Origin: Bacillota bacterium
GTDB taxonomy: Bacteria > Bacillota > GCA-003054495 > Carboxydocellales > JAJZSN01
Direction: 5' to 3'
Length of the DNA stretch: 39,468 nucleotides
Assembly (NCBI GenBank): GCA_021849745.1
Contig: JAJZSN010000020.1
Coordinates: 1-39,468, forward strand
The translations under genes were made by a program, and so were the position numbers. Below are positions 32,703 through 39,468 of this stretch, piece by piece. The stretch's first letter is position 1; every line of letters starts with the position of its first letter. The notes under the pieces are model-generated. The model was not told the DNA's origin. It did not search any database and saw only the letters and a list, made by a program, of their open reading frames with translations.

Positions 32703-33707
32703 GTGGCCCAGGAGATAGTGTATAAGCTTACAGGAGTACTTATTATCGTAGTTATCGTAAATTTTATATTTACCTGGTTGTTTTTACTACGAAAAAAGGA
32801 AGCCAAGATCAATGGTTTTTGGTTTTTTGTCCCAGCATTTATTTTAATCTTTACAGGTTTTAGCTTTTTAGCCTTTCCAAAAATGCAATTTCGGCTGCCG
32901 GTCATATCTACAGAAGCTGATTACGGGAAGATTCTACTGGAATCTCGTTGTTTACGTTGTCACCGTTTAGGGGGTCAGGGGGCTGACTTTGCCCCTAATC
33001 TAGCGGATGTCAAGGGTGAATTTAATAGTAGGGATGAACTGGTTAATTTTCTCCAAAAACCGGCAGGGAAAACTCCGGGGATGCCCAGACAGAATCTAAC
33101 CGGAAAAGAGATAGAGGGTATTAGTGAAAGTTTATGGCGGGAGTGGGCTATAAATAGTTCTCCAAGAGATGGACAGAAGGTGTCGCCGGATAAAGTTACC
33201 CGCGGAGAGGCTTTATTCCAGTACCGCTGTCAAGGGTGTCACAGGATTGGCAGCAAGGGTGGAGCCGCAGGGCCCGACCTGGATAAAGTCATTGGCAATT
33301 ATAGCCGAGAAGACTTGATGCGGTTTTTCCACGAAAGGTCCGCCAATTCTTCGGGCAAGGCTATGCCTAAGTTCTCCCTCAAGGAGGAAGATATGGAGGC
33401 CTTAGTGGCTTATTTGGCTTGGGAGAAGGAAAAAGCGGCACTGGAAAAAGGTTTGACCGAGGGCGCTGGGAATCTCGGCCCTGCCATTATGACGGCCCGA
33501 GGTTGTTTGGGGTGCCACTCCCTAGAGAAAAAAGGAGGCTCCATGGGCCCCCGGCTGGATCAAATAGGAAGAAAAAGAGATAAAGCATGGTTAAAGGATT
33601 TTCTGAAAAATTCCGTAGAGGGTGATCCACAACGAACTATGCCAACGGTGGATTTAAAACCGGAAGAGATAGAGGCAATAGGAGAATACTTGGCCGGATT
33701 AAAGTAA
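32703..33707 (+). CDS. Membrane-anchored triheme cytochrome c (three class I domains)
   Basis: 334 residues from a GTG with AAGGGGG at 9-bp spacing (an earlier GTG at 32694 overlaps that site). Two N-terminal hydrophobic segments (~8-30 and ~40-60) precede three tandem cytochrome c domains with CLRCH (~83), CQGCH (~176) and CLGCH (~268). Each has its own distal Met (PGMPRQ, KAMPKF, RTMPTV). This His/Met mono-domain architecture differs from the bis-His multiheme proteins at 9-13 kb and suggests higher-potential electron transfer on the outer membrane face. It lies 25 bp after the Cys-PAS kinase gene, so the two may be co-expressed. Confidence 0.9.
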   Translation: MAQEIVYKLTGVLIIVVIVNFIFTWLFLLRKKEAKINGFWFFVPAFILIFTGFSFLAFPKMQFRLPVISTEADYGKILLESRCLRCHRLGGQGADFAPNLADVKGEFNSRDELVNFLQKPAGKTPGMPRQNLTGKEIEGISESLWREWAINSSPRDGQKVSPDKVTRGEALFQYRCQGCHRIGSKGGAAGPDLDKVIGNYSREDLMRFFHERSANSSGKAMPKFSLKEEDMEALVAYLAWEKEKAALEKGLTEGAGNLGPAIMTARGCLGCHSLEKKGGSMGPRLDQIGRKRDKAWLKDFLKNSVEGDPQRTMPTVDLKPEEIEAIGEYLAGLK

Positions 33708-33735
33708 AAAGGGTCAGTCGGACTGACCCTTTATT
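33708..33735. terminator. Bidirectional terminator between convergent genes
   Basis: AAAGGGTCAGTC/GACTGACCCTTT is a 12-bp perfect inverted repeat flanked by A/T. It includes the last codons and stop of the minus-strand 93-residue gene. Confidence 0.8.
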
Positions 33736-33995
33736 GGTTTTCTCTTGAAGAATTGTTCCATGAATTTTCTGTTTTTGGCTTTGGCTTGATCTAGGGTTTT
33801 AGCCAGTTTGGGGAAACGGGATCTGATTTTGCGCAGCAGGTTTTTAGCCCATGGGGATTGGTGGGAGAGCAGATAAAGGCCGATTAAGATGAAGAGAATT
33901 CCTTGTAGGAAGGGAAGAAAGAGGCCAAGGATACCTAGAAGAATAAAAAGCCAGCCTAATATTTGGATGATTAAACTTTTGATTTTGGCCTTCAT
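33714..33995 (-). CDS. Small PGPGW-like membrane protein
   Basis: A 93-residue protein with two closely spaced hydrophobic segments (GWLFILLGILGLFLPFLQGI then LFILIGLYLLS) followed by a strongly basic amphipathic tail (KNLLRKIRSRFPKL and onward). The arrangement resembles the PGPGW/YbaN-like small membrane families, though the PGPG turn is not exact. Function unknown. The start is ATG after GAGGT. It is a single gene. Confidence 0.75.
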   Translation of the reverse strand: MKAKIKSLIIQILGWLFILLGILGLFLPFLQGILFILIGLYLLSHQSPWAKNLLRKIRSRFPKLAKTLDQAKAKNRKFMEQFFKRKPIKGQSD

Positions 33996-34218
33996 CTGTT
34001 TACCTCGTTCAATAATTATTATTTGAATTATAACATTACTGCTCAGTTATTGCCAGAGCGATATAACCTATTAGGGGAAATGTGCCAAAAATACAAAAGT
34101 TCCCAATGGGTTTATGGTTTTTTTTACTTAAGAAATAAAGGAATATTTCAAAAAAAGTAGAATATATTTTTTAAATGTGAGAAAATTTAAAAACTTTACT
34201 GGGAAGAAAGGTGGAAAT

Positions 34219-35556
34219 ATGCGTTATCTAAGATCAACCGGATTAGGTTTGATATTCACCTTTGCTCAACTGTTATTTGTTTTGATGATTGCTCCTCCCA
34301 GTATCTTTCTATGGAAAGTCAGCTTGATGCTGCTGATTTTCAATCTTATTGCCACCCATTTCATTGTCAGCTATTTTCAGAATAAGAAGGTGGTTACCGT
34401 ACGGTTGGATGATAATACCGTGGATCCGACTTTGCGGATTGCCAATGAAACTTTGCCTTTTTTGCGTCGGGGGCTCAATGAGGAAACGGCCCGGGAGACA
34501 GCGGAGATTATCCTTAAGATTAGTGACGTGGCAGCAGTAGCTCTTACCGACCGGGAAAGGGTGCTGGCTTATGTGGGCGCCGGTTGTGAGCGGCATCAGC
34601 CGGGGCGCGTCATCTTGACCCAGGCTACCAAACAGGTTATTACCACTGGGGAACTGAAGATTGTGGAGAACAAGGAAAGCTTTAGATGTCCGGTTAAGGA
34701 CTGTGACTGTCCTTTAGAGGCTGCTGTGATTGCTCCGTTGAAGTGTCAGGGTAAGGTGGTAGGTACGGTCAAGATGTATCAGACCAGACGAGGACATATC
34801 CCGGCCCAGGTAATCAAATTGGCTGTAGGGATGGCCCAGCTGCTGGCGGTACAAATAGAATTGGCCGAACTGGATCGGCAGGCCCAATTGGTTACCAAGG
34901 CTGAGCTTCAAGCCCTCCATGCTCAGATTAATCCGCATTTCTTATTTAATACCCTAAATACCATCATTATGTTCAGCCGGACTAATCCGGAAACCGCCCG
35001 CCGTTTGCTCATCAGGCTGGCCACCTTTTTCCGGCATTCCTTGAAAAAACACGGACATTTCAATACCTTGAAGGAAGAGCTGGAATATATCAATACCTAT
35101 TTGGTTTTAGAGAAGGCCAGATTTAGGGAAAAGCTCAGGATTATCAGAAATATAGACCCTCAATTGCTTAAGTACAAAGTACCGGTGTTGGCTCTCCAGC
35201 CTCTGGTGGAAAATGCAGTCAAACATGGCATTACCCATAAGATGGGTACCGGGATTGTTTGGATTAAGGCTAAGAAAGTAGACGGGGAATTATTGATTAC
35301 AATTAAAGATGACGGGGTCGGCATTCCGGCAGACCGGATGGATTTGGTTCTGCGGCCCGGTTACGGTTCCGGTAACGGAGTGGGTTTAAGTAATGTCCAT
35401 GAACGGCTGAAAAGTTTGTTCGGCGAGGAATATGGTTTGCGTATAGAGAGTACCGAAGGTCAGGGCACCACCATAAATGTACGGGTGCCCCTAATGGTAG
35501 ATGCAACAGAGGGAGGCGAAGAGGAATATGAAGCTCAAAGCGCTCATAGTGGATGA
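34219..35556 (+). CDS. LytS/YehU-type sensor histidine kinase
   Basis: 445 residues from the ATG at 34219 (GAAAGGTGG upstream; an upstream GTG would add 14 residues without a good site). Two membrane segments (~7-28 and ~32-54) are followed by a GAF-like sensor (~70-220) with a Cys-rich patch FRCPVKDCDCPLEA. The His_kinase domain has the phospho-acceptor in INPHFLFNTLNTIIMF (~H240) and the ATPase boxes LVENAVKHGI and DDGVGI. It overlaps the response regulator start, so the pair is coupled. Unlike typical LytS it lacks the multi-TM 5TMR sensor. Confidence 0.92.
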   Translation: MRYLRSTGLGLIFTFAQLLFVLMIAPPSIFLWKVSLMLLIFNLIATHFIVSYFQNKKVVTVRLDDNTVDPTLRIANETLPFLRRGLNEETARETAEIILKISDVAAVALTDRERVLAYVGAGCERHQPGRVILTQATKQVITTGELKIVENKESFRCPVKDCDCPLEAAVIAPLKCQGKVVGTVKMYQTRRGHIPAQVIKLAVGMAQLLAVQIELAELDRQAQLVTKAELQALHAQINPHFLFNTLNTIIMFSRTNPETARRLLIRLATFFRHSLKKHGHFNTLKEELEYINTYLVLEKARFREKLRIIRNIDPQLLKYKVPVLALQPLVENAVKHGITHKMGTGIVWIKAKKVDGELLITIKDDGVGIPADRMDLVLRPGYGSGNGVGLSNVHERLKSLFGEEYGLRIESTEGQGTTINVRVPLMVDATEGGEEEYEAQSAHSG

Positions 35557-36313
35557 TGAATACCCTGCACGCAAGGAGTTAAGATTTCTGCTTAATCATT
35601 TTGAAAATGTGGAGGTCGTTGGGGAGGCTACCAATGCTACCGAGGCCCTAACCCTAATTAAGGCCCTGGACTATTCTATCCTTTTCCTTGATATTGAAAT
35701 ACCGGGGATGAATGGTTTGGAGTTGGGTAAACACATCAAGGAGTTACCCAATCCCCCTTATGTAGTCTTCGTATCCGCCTATGATGAATATGCTGTAAAG
35801 GCTTTCGAAGTAGATGCCGTAGATTATATCTTAAAGCCAATTGATGAAAAGAGATTGGGACAGGCTATTGGTAAGATTACCAAGGCTATTCAGCAAAAGG
35901 CCAATGCTATGGGGGCCAACGGCGCCGGGGAAGCCGAGTCTGGTTTAGAGCCAGTATTACCAAAGGCCAATCAAATTAAGATTGACCGTATTCCTGCAGA
36001 GAAGCAGGGTAAGACTATCTTGGTTAACGAGTCGGATGTTATCTATGCCTTTACCGAACAGGATTATGTATATATCAAGACCTTTACCGATAAGCTGTTC
36101 ACCAGGTTTACTTTGAAGGAATTGGAGAGCCGGTTGAGTTCCACTACTTTTTTCCGTACCCACCGGTGTTACCTGGTTAACCTCCAAAAGGTTAAGGAGA
36201 TAGTGCCTTTCTTTAACGGGACTTATACGTTGATTGTTGAGGACAATGACAAGAGCGAGGTTCCGGTGAGCCGGGCCCAAACTAAGAAGTTGAAAAAGAT
36301 TTTGGGGATGTAA
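35528..36313 (+). CDS. LytR/AlgR-family response regulator (LytTR DNA-binding domain)
   Basis: A 261-residue regulator from ATG 35528, overlapping the kinase gene by 29 bp. The receiver has the acidic pair in LIVDDE, phospho-acceptor D55 (LFLDIEIPGMNG) and KPID near 107. An Ala/Gly-rich linker (~125-145) leads to the LytTR domain (IKIDRIPAEKQGKTILVNES through FFRTHRCYLVNLQKVKEI). Such pairs usually control lrgAB, cidAB, pyruvate or peptide transporters; none is in this window, so the target must lie elsewhere. Confidence 0.93.
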   Translation: MKLKALIVDDEYPARKELRFLLNHFENVEVVGEATNATEALTLIKALDYSILFLDIEIPGMNGLELGKHIKELPNPPYVVFVSAYDEYAVKAFEVDAVDYILKPIDEKRLGQAIGKITKAIQQKANAMGANGAGEAESGLEPVLPKANQIKIDRIPAEKQGKTILVNESDVIYAFTEQDYVYIKTFTDKLFTRFTLKELESRLSSTTFFRTHRCYLVNLQKVKEIVPFFNGTYTLIVEDNDKSEVPVSRAQTKKLKKILGM

Positions 36314-36318
36314 GGGAA

Positions 36319-36357
36319 AAGGCTGTTGACGAAGTCAGCAGCCTTTCTAATATTTTT
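36319..36357 (+). terminator. Rho-independent terminator of the LytS/LytR operon
   Basis: AAGGCTGTTGAC/GTCAGCAGCCTT (one G-T pair) with a 3-nt loop, followed by T-rich sequence (TCTAATATTTTTC). Confidence 0.85.
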
Positions 36358-36460
36358 CTTGATAAACCGGTAGAAAGTCAAGGTAGCCCTTTAAGTTTTG
36401 CAGGATTTTAGGTTTATTTGCAGAAATGGAAATGGTAAACTAAAACCAGGAGTGTCGCTT

Positions 36461-36832
36461 GTGATGGTAGGTATTGGTACTGATATAGTGGAGATAAAAA
36501 GAATAAAAGAAGCATGCTCTGCGGATAGATTCCTAGAGCGGGTTTTCAGTGCCGGTGAACGGGAGTATTGCTTGGGTCATAAAAACCCTTGGCCTTACTT
36601 GGCGGCCCGGTTTGCGGCCAAGGAGGCTGTGGCCAAGGCTTTGGGTACGGGTATAGGTCAGGTTACTTGGCAGGATATTGAGGTGGTCAAGGAGCCTTCA
36701 GGGCGGCCGGGGATTGTTCTTTCGGGTAAGGGCGCCGAAGTGGCGAGGGAGTTAAGAATTACTGAACTGCTTCTGTCCCTTTCCCATTGTCGAGACTATG
36801 CCATAGCTTATGTGGTTGCAGTGGGGAAATAG
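36461..36832 (+). CDS. acpS: Holo-[acyl-carrier-protein] synthase
   Basis: A ~123-residue AcpS that transfers the 4'-phosphopantetheine of CoA to the acyl carrier protein. It shows VGIGTDIVEIKRI with the Mg-binding Asp, and FAAKEAVAKALGTG, the second metal and catalytic motif. GTG 36461 has AGGAG at 8-bp spacing, while ATG 36464 is the next codon; either could be used. It is the first gene of the acpS-nnr-CBS-alr operon, an order widespread in Firmicutes. Confidence 0.93.
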   Translation: MMVGIGTDIVEIKRIKEACSADRFLERVFSAGEREYCLGHKNPWPYLAARFAAKEAVAKALGTGIGQVTWQDIEVVKEPSGRPGIVLSGKGAEVARELRITELLLSLSHCRDYAIAYVVAVGK

Positions 36833-36855
36833 ATGACCTGGAGGGGTGTTAATCT

Positions 36856-38403
36856 ATGAGAATCGTAACAGCGGAGGAGATGCGAAAACTAGATCAGGCT
36901 GCCATTGCCCAACTGGGGATTCCCGGTGTTGTGCTGATGGAAAACGCAGGCCTAGGTGTGATTCAAGTTATTGAGAAGATGTTGGGTCAGGTGCGGGGCC
37001 GCAAGGTGCTTATCCTAGCGGGGAAGGGCAATAATGGCGGGGACGGTTTTGTGGTGGCCCGGCACTTGATAAATATAGGGGCCGAAGTGAAGGTGCTGTT
37101 ACTTGCTGAGGTAGATCAGATTACCGGTGATGCCAAAGTCAACCTGGATATCTTGCAGAAAATGGGGCTTAAGGTCTATTCAGTGGTTAATGCCAACAGT
37201 TTGAATATAGTTAAGATTGCGGTGATTTATACTGAGCTAATTGTTGATGCCGTTTATGGGACGGGTTTTGCTGGGGAGGTCAATGACCATGTCGGTAAAA
37301 TCATGGAGATGGCCAATGAATCTGGTAAGCCCATTATAGCGGTGGATATCCCTTCCGGAGTGGAGGCTGATACCGGCAGGGTTAATGGGCCTTGTTTCCG
37401 GGCCGCCCATACTGTGACCTTTGCACTGCCCAAGCTGGGTTTAATCCTGGAGCCTGGAGCCAGTTGCTGTGGTGAACTCACCGTAGCGGATATTTCTATT
37501 CCGGCGGCATTGGTTGAGGGGTTCGGTATCAACCGGTTTCTGGTCACCGGGGAGATGGTGGGGTCATGGCTATCAGGACGCAGCCCCGATGCCCATAAAG
37601 GGTCTTTTGGTCGGGTGGTGGTTCTTGGTGGTTCGGAGGGACTTACGGGGGCGGCGGCTTTGGCTGCTGAAGGAGCGTTGCGCATAGGGGCAGGGCTGGT
37701 GACTCTAGGGGTGCCGAGGAGCCTAAATGGTATTTTGGAGGTTAAGCTGACCGAGGTTATGACCAGGCCCTTGCCGGAAACGGAACGGAAAAGTTTGAGC
37801 CGGGAGGCCAGGAAGGAAATCGTGGAGTTGTTGGCCGGATCCGATGTGGCGGCTATTGGGCCGGGAATATCCCAGGATCCTTCCACAGTGGAACTGGTGC
37901 TGGAACTGCTACCGGCCCTGAAGGTTCCGGCGGTGGTGGATGCGGATGGATTGAATGCGTTGGCCGGTAAGTTGGAGCTTCTTAAACAGGTGGAGGTTCC
38001 CCTAGTGTTCACCCCACATCCGGGAGAGATGGCCCGGCTCACCGGAAAAACCGTTGAGGAGGTTCAGGCTAACCGCTTGGAGGTGGCCGGGGAAGCGGCC
38101 CGGGAGTGGCAGAAGGTGGTGGTCCTCAAGGGGGCCAAGACGGTAGTGGCCTGTCCAGACGGTTCTACCTATATCAATTCCACCGGCAATCCGGGGATGG
38201 CTACCGGCGGCACCGGGGATGTGCTCACCGGCATTATTGCCGGTCTGATGGCCCAGGGATTGACGCCCCAAAGGGCGGCGGTGGCCGGGGTATATTTACA
38301 TGGCTTGGCCGGGGATTATATTAAGGCTCAGAAAGGGATGATGGCCCTGGTAGCCGGGGATTTACTGGAGGGACTGGCTGCTGTCACCAGGGAGATTATA
38401 TAA
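36856..38403 (+). CDS. nnr: Bifunctional NAD(P)H-hydrate epimerase/ADP-dependent dehydratase
   Basis: A 515-residue fusion that repairs hydrated NAD(P)H. The N-terminal epimerase (~1-215) has GKGNNGGDGFVVARHL and DIPSGVEADTG. The C-terminal dehydratase (~225-510) has VVLGGSEGLTGAAALAAEGA, TPHPGEMARLTG and the nucleotide motif NPGMATGGTGDVLTGI. Both halves look complete. ATG follows GAGGGG 24 bp after acpS. Confidence 0.95.
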   Translation: MRIVTAEEMRKLDQAAIAQLGIPGVVLMENAGLGVIQVIEKMLGQVRGRKVLILAGKGNNGGDGFVVARHLINIGAEVKVLLLAEVDQITGDAKVNLDILQKMGLKVYSVVNANSLNIVKIAVIYTELIVDAVYGTGFAGEVNDHVGKIMEMANESGKPIIAVDIPSGVEADTGRVNGPCFRAAHTVTFALPKLGLILEPGASCCGELTVADISIPAALVEGFGINRFLVTGEMVGSWLSGRSPDAHKGSFGRVVVLGGSEGLTGAAALAAEGALRIGAGLVTLGVPRSLNGILEVKLTEVMTRPLPETERKSLSREARKEIVELLAGSDVAAIGPGISQDPSTVELVLELLPALKVPAVVDADGLNALAGKLELLKQVEVPLVFTPHPGEMARLTGKTVEEVQANRLEVAGEAAREWQKVVVLKGAKTVVACPDGSTYINSTGNPGMATGGTGDVLTGIIAGLMAQGLTPQRAAVAGVYLHGLAGDYIKAQKGMMALVAGDLLEGLAAVTREII

Positions 38404-38427
38404 TTAGATGTAGAGGAGGTAACAACT

Positions 38428-38874
38428 GTGAAAGCAAAGGATATAATGACTACAGAACTAATTACTGTAAACCCCGAAGCCACGGTGGAGGATGTGGCCA
38501 AAGTACTTTCCCAGCATAAGATTAGCGGTGTACCTGTGTTAGATGAGGGTGGCAAACTAGTGGGTATAGTTAGTGAGGGTGATTTGCTCATCAGGAATAA
38601 GGAACTTCATGTACCTTCAGCTGTCTCTATTCTTGGCGGGGTTATCTGGCTGGAGGATACCAAGAAATTTGCGGAAGAGCTTAGGAAGGCGGTTGCTGTA
38701 AAGGTAGCAGATATCATGACCACTGATGTATATACCGTTGATGAAGAGGCTGATATCCGGCAGATTGCCACCTTAATGGCTGATAAAAAGATCAACCGGA
38801 TCCCCGTGGTCAGGGATGGCCGCTTGGTTGGCATTGTGAGCCGGGGAGATATTGTTGGGTCATTGGTGAAGTAG
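38428..38874 (+). CDS. CBS-domain pair protein
   Basis: A 148-residue protein made of two CBS motifs (KAKDIMTTELITVNPEATVE through VGIVSEGDLL, and VADIMTTDVYTVDEEADIRQ through VGIVSRGDIV). These pairs bind adenine nucleotides and sense energy status. No catalytic domain is attached. GTG follows GAGGAGG 24 bp after nnr, and it lies in the operon before alr. Confidence 0.92.
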   Translation: MKAKDIMTTELITVNPEATVEDVAKVLSQHKISGVPVLDEGGKLVGIVSEGDLLIRNKELHVPSAVSILGGVIWLEDTKKFAEELRKAVAVKVADIMTTDVYTVDEEADIRQIATLMADKKINRIPVVRDGRLVGIVSRGDIVGSLVK

Positions 38875-38990
38875 CTAATAGCTTGTAGCTTATAGCTGGT
38901 AGCTTGTATGCTTGTTTTTTGGGTTTAGTGATTTTGCATACATTCTTTTAAGCTATCAGCTATAAGCTACGAGCTACCAGCTAACAGGAA
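38875..38990. repeat. Imperfect long inverted repeat built of TAGCT units
   Basis: The left arm (38873-38911) and right arm (38936-38987) contain repeated AGCTNNTAGCT blocks. Both share GCATAC/GTATGC next to the loop and a CAGCTATAAGCTAC core. The T-rich loop (TTGTTTTTTGGG) may act as a terminator or attenuator between the CBS gene and alr. It resembles the TAGCT-type intergenic repeats seen in many Clostridia (recollection). Confidence 0.7.
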
Positions 38991-39003
38991 AGGAATGCAT
39001 ACC

Positions 39004-39468
39004 ATGTACAATCGTCCGGTTTGGGCAGAAATTGATTTGCGGGCCATTGCCCATAATGTGAGAGAGTTGCGGCGGGTGACTTCTTCGGGGGCTAAGGTGA
39101 TGGCGGTGGTTAAGGCCAACGGCTATGGCCATGGGGATATGGAAGTGGCCCGGGTGGCTCTGGCCAGCGGGGCTGAGCGGTTGGGAGTGGCTATTCTGTC
39201 GGAGGGAATTAAGCTGCGGAAAGCCGGTTTTGGTGTGCCTATTCTTATTTTTGGTTATACCCCTGTGGAGCAAGCCGCCGATGTGGTGAAAAATAATCTT
39301 ACCCAGGCAGTGTGGTCCTGGGAGATGGCGGAGGCTGTTTCCTGGACAGCCGTACAGCAACGGAAGACGGCACGGATTCACATCAAAGTGGATTCCGGCA
39401 TGGGGCGCATCGGTTACCTGCCGGGGGAGGCGGCGGTGGCCCAGATTCTCAAGATAGCAAAGCTACCT
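39004..39468 (+). CDS. alr: Alanine racemase, N-terminal part (cut by window end)
   Basis: 155 codons are present and remain open to the window edge. The start is ATG after AGGAAAGG. The PLP lysine motif is [11 protein letters not shown] (~residue 38), and [13 protein letters not shown] is the second conserved barrel motif. The enzyme makes D-alanine for peptidoglycan. It follows acpS-nnr-CBS as expected for this operon, separated from CBS by the TAGCT inverted repeat. Confidence 0.95.
   Translation, partial: MYNRPVWAEIDLRAIAHNVRELRRVTSSGAKVMAVVKANGYGHGDMEVARVALASGAERLGVAILSEGIKLRKAGFGVPILIFGYTPVEQAADVVKNNLTQAVWSWEMAEAVSWTAVQQRKTARIHIKVDSGMGRIGYLPGEAAVAQILKIAKLP

Noticed and set aside
37254..38042. 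262-codon minus-strand open frame opposite nnr
   Set aside because: Antisense to an unmistakable two-domain enzyme; Ser/Thr/Pro-rich shadow composition and no ribosome binding site.

Overview
The window looks like a chromosomal segment of a low- to mid-GC Gram-positive bacterium of the Clostridia (Peptococcaceae/Thermincola/Desulfotomaculum-like). This is inferred from strong AGGAGG-type ribosome binding sites, GTG/TTG starts, acpS-nnr-CBS-alr gene order, YwfO/YwgA, LytS/LytR and TuaH-like homologues, and abundant multiheme c-type cytochromes in a Gram-positive setting. No 16S rRNA, tRNA, IS element, transposase, integrase or CRISPR array was recognised.

Layout. 0.3-2.9 kb (minus): ECF sigma factor, zinc-finger anti-sigma factor and a membrane partner. 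3.1-3.9 kb (minus): slipin-type SPFH protein, divergent from a NarL-type sensor kinase/response regulator pair (4.3-6.4 kb). 6.6-8.0 kb: HigB-like toxin with a fused HTH/ImmA-type peptidase antitoxin. 8.0-9.4 kb: mostly non-coding, with two tiny conserved-looking genes, several hairpins and a ~190-nt rod-like RNA candidate resembling 6S RNA in outline. 9.4-12.3 kb: membrane electron-transfer operon (tetraheme cytochrome, Tat-exported four-cluster Fe-S protein, NrfD-type quinone subunit, small membrane protein), convergent with a decaheme cytochrome (minus). 13.7-15.6 kb: AT-rich secreted protein ending in a 24-nt tandem repeat, then an SLH-domain remnant. 15.8-16.8 kb (minus): second SPFH protein plus ribbon-helix-helix regulator. 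16.9-18.8 kb (minus): MacB/LolD-type ABC exporter.

19.0-28.3 kb is a zone of gene decay around an apparently intact recQ. It holds a YwfO-like HD hydrolase with an internal deletion, an alkaline phosphatase lacking its N-terminal part, an aldo/keto reductase with an internal deletion, a glycosyltransferase with an in-frame stop and a nucleotide-sugar dehydrogenase with an internal deletion. Intact genes here are the ywgA-like gene and a secreted beta-propeller protein. 28.4-36.3 kb carries signalling genes: a HAMP protein with degenerate GGDEF and HD-GYP domains, an orphan NarL-type kinase with a four-cysteine PAS, a membrane triheme cytochrome, and a LytS/LytR pair. 36.4 kb to the end is a housekeeping operon (acpS, nnr, CBS protein, alr cut by the window edge).

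How it may work together: the promoters of the slipin gene and of the decaheme cytochrome, 9.4 kb apart, share a ~65-bp upstream element in exact register. That suggests one activator controls both, possibly the adjacent NarL-type response regulator. With the NrfD complex, the triheme cytochrome and the Cys-PAS kinase, this points to redox-responsive control of extracytoplasmic electron transfer; that linkage is inference.
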